NCBI GenBank assembly: GCA_946886245.1
Contig: CAMPIF010000056.1
Location: 1-14,089 of the forward strand
Source of the DNA: Ectopseudomonas composti
GTDB lineage: Bacteria; Pseudomonadota; Gammaproteobacteria; Pseudomonadales; Pseudomonadaceae
Reading direction: 5' to 3'
DNA length: 14,089 nucleotides
Shown: piece after piece, positions 7,214 through 14,089 of the stretch
How positions within the stretch are numbered: the stretch's first letter is position 1
Layout: every line of letters starts with the position of its first letter
The notes under the pieces: generated by a model
Seen by the model: only the letters and a program-made list of their open reading frames with translations
Databases searched by the model: none
Told to the model about the DNA's origin: nothing
Translations under genes and position numbers: made by a program

Positions 7214-7243
7214 TATATATAGTGGTGACCAAGCGAAGGTCAA
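7214..7243 (-). promoter_or_regulatory. Probable topA promoter
   Basis: On the minus strand, TTGACC (plus 7238-7243) is followed by the alternating TATATATA run (7214-7221), giving a 16- or 18-bp spacer depending on register. The sequence just downstream is GCGGGGCC, a GC-rich discriminator. It lies about 195 bases upstream of the topA ATG. Direction and position fit topA. Confidence 0.5.
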
Positions 7244-7244
7244 G
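7233..7244 (-). repeat. Copy 2 of the 12-bp direct repeat, overlapping the topA -35
   Basis: This is identical to the copy at 7087-7098 (CTTGACCTTCGC on the minus strand) and includes the TTGACC of the best topA promoter candidate. Confidence 0.5.
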
Positions 7245-7260
7245 CGCAGGGGCTTTGCAG

Positions 7261-7503
7261 TCAGACTTGCGAAGCGCCGATGGGGCTGACTTCGGCCTGA
7301 ATCAAAGCAAAGCGTGGAACGCGCTCGCCGTCCACTTCGATCTCCTCACAGAACATGCTCAGCGGCCTTACCCACAAGCCAAACTCGCCGTACAGCGCTT
7401 GGTAGACCACCACCTCCTCCTCGTTCTCGGAATGGCGGGCCACCCCGAATACGCGGTACTGCGGGCCTTTGTAGTGGCGATAAAGTCCTGGCTGCAACTG
7501 CAT
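7261..7503 (-). CDS. DUF1653 domain protein
   Basis: This 80-residue protein is almost entirely one DUF1653 domain: GLYRHYKGPQYRVFGVARHS (residues 6-25), then EEEVVVYQALYG and LWVRPLSMFCEEIEVDGERV, ending VPRFALIQ. The family is small, widespread and of unknown biochemical role. I chose the ATG at 7503 because the domain begins there. The open frame extends to 7638, but that stretch covers the fadA terminator and stop and looks non-coding. The ribosome site (GGGAA) is modest. The gene lies just beyond the fadBA terminator and upstream of topA, as at PA3012 in P. aeruginosa. It may have its own promoter or depend on terminator read-through. Confidence 0.88.
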   Translation of the reverse strand: MQLQPGLYRHYKGPQYRVFGVARHSENEEEVVVYQALYGEFGLWVRPLSMFCEEIEVDGERVPRFALIQAEVSPIGASQV

Positions 7504-7537
7504 GAGCGGTTCCCGATATAAAAAGCCGTAAAAAGCA

Positions 7538-7562
7538 AAACCGGGGCACTGGGCCCCGGTTT
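7538..7562 (-). terminator. Intrinsic terminator of the fadBA operon
   Basis: A perfect 10-bp stem, AAACCGGGGC (7538-7547) with GCCCCGGTTT (7553-7562), has a 5-base loop and starts 14 bases past the fadA stop. In the minus direction it is followed by TTTTGCTTTTT, a good U-tract. Confidence 0.92.
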
Positions 7563-7576
7563 CTGTCCGCTGACGC

Positions 7577-10930
<3,354 letters not shown>

Positions 10931-11080
10931 CAACTGATCTCCACGGTATGGAAGCTGAACAGTACACATCGGAGCCAACCGGCAGGCCAGCTCGCGGCAG
11001 CGCCGCACGAGCATAGCCCCAATCGGTACGACACACCCACCGACGCGATATTCGGGCTGCATATGGCGCGCCTGACAAGG

Positions 11081-11107
11081 CAAACGCTCAATTCATACGC
11101 CCGTTTG
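11081..11107. promoter_or_regulatory. Degenerate tandem PsrA operator upstream of fadBA
   Basis: Two 14-bp elements share base 11094: CAAAC-GCTC-AATTC (11081-11094) and CATAC-GCCC-GTTTG (11094-11107). The outer half-sites CAAAC and GTTTG are perfect; the inner halves are degraded, mildly in the second element (one mismatch) and strongly in the first. Centres are 13 bp apart, exactly as at psrA. Binding by PsrA is inferred from the known regulation of fadBA5 in P. aeruginosa. Confidence 0.6.
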
Positions 11108-11120
11108 ATTTGGGTGTGCA
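11092..11120 (-). promoter_or_regulatory. Probable fadBA promoter
   Basis: On the minus strand, TGCACA (plus 11115-11120) and TATGAA (plus 11092-11097) are separated by 17 bp, about 160 bases upstream of the fadB start. The -10 lies within the PsrA-like tandem site, which would make repression effective. The -35 is only a 4 of 6 match. Confidence 0.4.
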
Positions 11121-11399
11121 CACCTTCAGGGAAAAGCCTGCACTTGTCAATTGGCCTCTTTTCGTCGATTTCCCGACGTTTTCTGCAGGCCTGGTCATTC
11201 GTGGCCTCCAGCCGGTTCCGATAAACAGCGTCAATAACGCGCCATTGCGAGCGCCTGCCTGCCTGGTATGGACAGGTCCAGGCGCCTAGCCAAATCGCCC
11301 CGCGCCGGGTACAGTCGTCTCACTTTCAGCTGGCACAGCGCCACCTGAGGGCAACACAAAAACAAATCGAGCCCCTCGATGGGCCATACGGAGTCGCCA

Positions 11400-12221
11400 A
11401 TGTCGAGCCGCCGTTCGCTTGTATTTCCCCTGAGCGCCCTGCTCCTTTTCGTCTTCACGTCGCTCTCCTCCACCTTGCTCAGCGCCGCGCCAGCCAATGA
11501 TCTGCTGCGCCTGCACCAGCTGCGCCTGGCAACACAGAAAAGCCTGGGCGACTTCTACATGTATAACGGCATGGAAGGCGACCAGCGCTACGCACGGATG
11601 ATTGGCGAGTCCCTGCAGGAAGGCCAATCACACCTGAACGACCTGGGCGAAATGCCCGGCGATGCGAGCAAGGCGCTACGCGCGCAGCTGCAAACCAATT
11701 GGCAAAGTTACCGCAGCGGGCTCCAGGTACTGATGGACGCCATGCGCAGCCAGGGTTTCACCGACCTGCAACCCGTCGCCGATCTGGCCGAGAACAACCA
11801 GCGCATCATGGCCATCAGTCAGGAGCTGTATCAGAAGATTCAGCAAGAAAGCGGTTTCAGCGTACCGCAGCTGACTCAGAAGAGCCGTGAGCAGAGCCTG
11901 CTGATGCAGAACATCGCCCTGGACTATGCTTCACGCAGTGCCTCGGTCGGCGCCAGCTTCTTCGGCGGTGGCGAAGAACGCGCCATTGACGAGCTGGCAG
12001 GCGAATTCGCCAGCAAGCTGGACAATCTCAGTGCCGCCCAGCAGAACACCCCGGAGATCAACGCAGCCCTGAACGCCATCGGCACCAAGTGGCGTTACAT
12101 CGAGAACTCCCTGCGCAACTACAACGAAAACACCGTACCTTTCCTGATCAGCAAGTATTCCGACAGCATCATCGAAGGCCTGGAAGCCGTTGCCGCCCAG
12201 TACGCCACCAGCCAACACTGA
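11400..12221 (+). CDS. Secreted or periplasmic helical hypothetical protein, PilJ N-domain-like
   Basis: I chose the ATG at 11400 over the one at 11379 because GGAG lies 8 bases upstream. The 273-residue product begins with a classic signal peptide: MSSRRS, a hydrophobic core LVFPLSALLLFVFT, and a likely cut after SAAPA near residue 32. The mature part is predominantly helical with long amphipathic stretches (LRLHQLRLATQKSLGDFYMY, about 37-56) and a late motif GTKWRYIENSLRNYNENTVPFLISKYSDS. This arrangement recalls the ligand-binding N-domain of the pilus chemoreceptor PilJ, here without membrane anchor or signalling domain; that similarity is tentative. The gene is followed by its own terminator and then a universal stress gene. 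Function unknown. Confidence 0.85.
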   Translation: MSSRRSLVFPLSALLLFVFTSLSSTLLSAAPANDLLRLHQLRLATQKSLGDFYMYNGMEGDQRYARMIGESLQEGQSHLNDLGEMPGDASKALRAQLQTNWQSYRSGLQVLMDAMRSQGFTDLQPVADLAENNQRIMAISQELYQKIQQESGFSVPQLTQKSREQSLLMQNIALDYASRSASVGASFFGGGEERAIDELAGEFASKLDNLSAAQQNTPEINAALNAIGTKWRYIENSLRNYNENTVPFLISKYSDSIIEGLEAVAAQYATSQH

Positions 12222-12255
12222 TGCCCATGTTTCCGGCCTGCCTGGCCCAACTATT

Positions 12256-12283
12256 GCCCGGTGCTCGCACCGGGCTTTTCTTT
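12256..12283 (+). terminator. Intrinsic terminator after the secreted-protein gene
   Basis: GCCCGGTG (12256-12263) pairs perfectly with CACCGGGC (12268-12275) around a CTCG loop and is followed by TTTTCTTT. It lies 34 bases past the stop codon. Confidence 0.92.
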
Positions 12284-12368
12284 GCCTTTTTCATGACCGG
12301 TCGCCCTATCCCTCACAATGGGGCCATACTTGAAACAGAGCCATCTGCCCCTTAAGGAGGAGTTCACC

Positions 12369-12818
12369 ATGCCCTATCAGCACATTCTGGTCGCCGTCGA
12401 CCTGACCGAGGAATGCGACCCCGTAGTGGTACGCGCGCAGAAACTGGCCCAGGCCAGTGGCGCCAAGATGTCTCTGGTGCATATCGTCGAACCGATGGCC
12501 ATGGCCTTCGGCGGTGACGTGCCGATGGACCTGTCGATGCTGCAGCAACAGCAGTTCGAACAGGCCCGCGAGCGCCTGGACAGCTTCACTGGCAAGTATC
12601 CCGAGCTGACTGCCGATCAGCGCCATCTGGCTTATGGCCAACCGCGCCAGGAAATCCACCGCCTGGCCGAAGAGCAGGGTTGCGACCTGATCGTGGTCGG
12701 CAGCCATGGTCGCCACGGCCTGGCGCTGCTGTTGGGCTCCACCGCCAATGACGTGCTGCACGGCGCGCCCCGCGATGTACTCGCAGTGCGTCTGAAGAAA
12801 GGCGAAAAAGGCGCTTGA
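12369..12818 (+). CDS. Universal stress protein, UspA family
   Basis: This is a single-domain universal stress protein of 149 residues. The start is the ATG at 12369, with AAGGAGGA 8 bases upstream, rather than the in-frame ATG 17 codons earlier. It opens with the strand MPYQHILVAVDLTEECDPVV. SLVHIVEP follows near 34-41, and the C-terminal signature is LIVVGSHGRHGLALLLGSTANDVL (about 108-131). That resembles the ATP-binding G-x2-G-x9-G-S/T loop but has 8 rather than 9 residues between the second and third glycines, so nucleotide binding is uncertain. A methionine- and glutamine-rich insert (MAMAFGGDVPMDLSMLQQQQ) sits at about 43-62. The position matches PA3017. No Anr box or clear promoter is visible in the 85 bases before it. 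Confidence 0.93.
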   Translation: MPYQHILVAVDLTEECDPVVVRAQKLAQASGAKMSLVHIVEPMAMAFGGDVPMDLSMLQQQQFEQARERLDSFTGKYPELTADQRHLAYGQPRQEIHRLAEEQGCDLIVVGSHGRHGLALLLGSTANDVLHGAPRDVLAVRLKKGEKGA

Positions 12819-12824
12819 GATCGC

Positions 12825-12893
12825 GTCGCGGCTGAAGCCCCTCCCACAGTAGCCGCGTTGGCTCTGCCCATGGGAGGCGCTTCAGCGGCGAGC
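12825..12893. repeat. REP-type inverted pair (REPIN-like)
   Basis: The left arm, GGCTGAAGCCCCTCCCACA (within 12825-12848), is mirrored by TGGGAGGCGCTTCAGCGGCG (within 12871-12891) with a short spacer. This is the layout and word composition of Pseudomonas repetitive extragenic palindromes, which are mobilised in trans by RAYT transposases. It lies between convergent genes. A T6 run at 12894-12899 lets it double as a terminator for the universal stress gene. The arms are not perfectly complementary, suggesting some decay. Confidence 0.75.
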
Positions 12894-12909
12894 TTTTTTG
12901 GCTTCGGCC

Positions 12910-13596
12910 CTACTCGAACGATTCGCCCGCGCTCATGACCAGCGGGCGGATCTTTTGCAGCTGGGTTTCCAGCGACACCGTCATGCTCGATGACATCGAG
13001 AAGAAGGTGAGGAAGGCCTTGAGGTTGGAGTCGCCTTCACAGGTGTCGTGAATGCGCTGCCAGAAGGCCTGGTTGACCAGTTTCAATTGCTGGAACAGGC
13101 GCACCAGGCCCTTCAGCTCCCAATCGGCCAAACGCCCCTCGCGCATGTTGAAGTACTGCCGCGTCAGGTACAGCGATACCGCGCGCAGGATGAATTCCTG
13201 ATTATTGGCAAAGGGCAGATGGTGCTGCGCCATGGGTTTCAGGCGCGCCAGCACCGGACAGGCACTGGTGGCCATGATCACCCCGAGCAGCGCACGCAGA
13301 CCTTCTTCCAACCCGACATGCTTGGTGTACTCACGCTCCGGCGTGCGCACCCAGACGCTGGCTTTCTTGAAGGCTGGCAGGCCACGAAAATCCTCGATCA
13401 CCCGATGCAGATCAACTGCGGCCGGACAATGGCTGAACTGCTCGCGACTCAGCGGGCAATTGCTGCATTGCTGATGCTCAAGGCGCGTCCAGGCGGGTGC
13501 CTGTTGCGCCTGGACGGGGTCATACTCGCGGTTCAGCTCGATCCGATAGCTGAACTGATGATTGTCGTCGAGAGTAATGCGGTACTCGATGGCCAT
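12910..13596 (-). CDS. Conserved hypothetical protein with clustered cysteines, DUF6901-like (PA3018 position)
   Basis: This 228-residue cytosolic protein starts MAIEYRITLDDNHQFSYRIE, a probable beta-hairpin, followed by a helical body. Its most striking feature is a cysteine cluster: Cys44-x2-Cys47-Pro, then Cys57-Pro, and a fourth Cys113-Pro in ATSACPVLARLKP, with His125/His126 shortly after. Four cysteines in this layout could bind zinc or an iron-sulfur cluster; this is inference. The C-terminal half is helical (LADWELKGLVRLFQQLKLVNQAFW near 155-178). I recall a family of unknown function, DUF6901, for this Pseudomonas protein. The gene lies 18 bp after the uup-like stop on the same strand and is probably cotranscribed. 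AGGA lies about 11 bases upstream of the ATG. Confidence 0.87.
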   Translation of the reverse strand: MAIEYRITLDDNHQFSYRIELNREYDPVQAQQAPAWTRLEHQQCSNCPLSREQFSHCPAAVDLHRVIEDFRGLPAFKKASVWVRTPEREYTKHVGLEEGLRALLGVIMATSACPVLARLKPMAQHHLPFANNQEFILRAVSLYLTRQYFNMREGRLADWELKGLVRLFQQLKLVNQAFWQRIHDTCEGDSNLKAFLTFFSMSSSMTVSLETQLQKIRPLVMSAGESFE

Positions 13597-13614
13597 TGCC
13601 CGTTCGTTCCTTCG

Positions 13615-14089
13615 TCAGCCTTCCAGCTCTGCCCAGCGCTCGAGCAACTCGTCCATTTCCTTCTGCAAGCCCTCGAGACGCGCCAATACTTCCGTGGTGA
13701 CCTGCACTGGCTGCTGGTAGAAGGCAGGATCGGATACCTGCTCCTGTACCGCGGCCATTTCCTGCTCCAGGGCATCGATCTGCCCCGGAATCGCTTCCAG
13801 CTCGCGCTGCAGCTTATAGCTTAGTTTCTTCTTCGCCGGCTCGGCGCTCTCCTGCACCGAAGCGGCCGCAGCGGGGGCCGGCGCTTCGACGATGGCCGTG
13901 GCCAGTTCGGCCTTGCCGGACTTGCTTTCACCCACTCCGAGCAGGCGCGGCGAACCGCCCTGGCGCAGCCAATCCTGATAGCCGCCGACGTACTCGCGCA
14001 CCTTGCCTTCGCCCTCGAACACCAGGGTGCTGGTCACGACGTTATCGAGGAAGGCCCGGTCGTGGCTGACCATCAGCACGGTACCAGGG
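13615..14089 (-). CDS. ABC-F family ATPase (Uup/YheS-like), C-terminal part, cut by the window edge
   Basis: Only the last 157 or so codons are present; the reading frame is open through the window end at 14089 (PGTVLMVSHDRAFLDNVV), so no start is assigned. VSHDRAFLDNV is the H-loop end of the second nucleotide-binding domain of ABC-F proteins. These soluble paired ATPases lack membrane domains and act on ribosomes. VFEGEGKVREYVGGYQDW follows. After an Ala/Pro/Glu-rich linker comes a long C-terminal coiled coil, from KKLSYKLQRELEAI to LERWAELEG, as in Uup, where it binds branched DNA or ribosomes. YheS-type paralogues have a similar tail, so the exact subfamily is not settled. The gene runs directly into the downstream DUF6901-like gene. 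Confidence 0.92.
   Translation of the reverse strand, partial: PGTVLMVSHDRAFLDNVVTSTLVFEGEGKVREYVGGYQDWLRQGGSPRLLGVGESKSGKAELATAIVEAPAPAAAASVQESAEPAKKKLSYKLQRELEAIPGQIDALEQEMAAVQEQVSDPAFYQQPVQVTTEVLARLEGLQKEMDELLERWAELEG

Larger units (their letters stand above)
10931..11399. other. Gene-free interval between fadB and the divergent secreted-protein gene
   Basis: This 469-bp stretch has no convincing gene on either strand. It holds the probable fadBA promoter and PsrA-like tandem sites (11081-11120) and a fadB leader of about 155 bases. It must also hold the promoter of the plus-strand gene at 11400. The only candidate for that is a weak TTGCGA (11245-11250), 16 bp, TATGGA (11267-11272). Short open frames here lack ribosome sites and family resemblance. 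Confidence 0.6.

Noticed and set aside
11245..11272. TTGCGA-N16-TATGGA as promoter of the secreted-protein gene
   Set aside because: Weak hexamers more than 120 bases upstream of the start; mentioned in the gap entry but not called as a feature.
11231..11627. Minus-strand open frames (88 and 113 codons) upstream of and over the secreted-protein gene
   Set aside because: No ribosome site, no family resemblance, and partly antisense to a gene with a clear signal peptide and Shine-Dalgarno.
12284..12368. Anr/Dnr box for the universal stress gene
   Set aside because: No TTGAT-N4-ATCAA-like palindrome is present in the upstream interval.

Overview
The window looks like core chromosome from a gamma-proteobacterial Pseudomonas. 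GC is high, and almost every gene and its order match the Pseudomonas aeruginosa block PA3005-PA3019: nagZ, psrA, lexA, sulA, two small hypotheticals, topA, a DUF1653 gene, fadA, fadB, a secreted hypothetical, a universal stress protein, a hypothetical, and an ABC-F ATPase. The identification rests on recalled family sequences and synteny, because no search could be run. A REP-type inverted pair of the environmental-Pseudomonas style (GGCTGAAGCC...CTCCCACA) at 12825-12893 argues for a non-aeruginosa species, perhaps of the P. mendocina/P. alcaligenes type; this species guess is weak.

Layout. Positions 1-2050 (minus strand) hold psrA, a YkuD-fold L,D-transpeptidase-type enzyme without a signal peptide, and nagZ, arranged as a possible operon. 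nagZ loses its C-terminal third: homology stops near position 208 and an unrelated in-frame tail follows, which is either a real rearrangement or an assembly junction. Positions 2051-2277 are a divergent control region. It has two perfect, overlapping PsrA operators on the psrA side, and a TTGCCA/TATAAT promoter with two CTG-N10-CAG SOS boxes on the lexA side. Positions 2278-3432 hold the lexA-sulA operon, ending in a 14-bp-stem terminator. Positions 3449-4284 hold two small minus-strand hypotheticals. Positions 4413-7019 hold topA (minus), with a 241-bp upstream region carrying a repeated -35-like 12-mer. Positions 7261-10930 hold a DUF1653 gene and the fadB-fadA beta-oxidation operon (all minus), with a terminator between fadA and the DUF1653 gene. 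Positions 10931-11399 contain no gene but hold the fadBA promoter and a degenerate tandem PsrA operator. Positions 11400-12818 (plus) hold a secreted helical protein and a universal stress protein. Positions 12910-14089 (minus) hold the end of a uup-like ABC-F gene and a cysteine-motif hypothetical protein.

How the genes work together. LexA with SulA forms the SOS repressor and division-inhibitor pair. PsrA is the long-chain fatty-acid-responsive TetR regulator known in P. aeruginosa to repress itself and fadBA5 and to activate rpoS; both regulator and target are in this window. In both promoters the operator has the same geometry: two 14-bp elements sharing one base, with centres 13 bp apart. 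NagZ and the cytosolic YkuD enzyme fit muropeptide recycling.

I see no CRISPR array, transposase, tRNA, rRNA, phage module or defence island. The region is mostly ordinary housekeeping DNA. The items most worth a second look are the nagZ junction, the cytosolic YkuD enzyme next to nagZ, the shared PsrA operator geometry, and the cysteine motif in the 12910-13596 protein.
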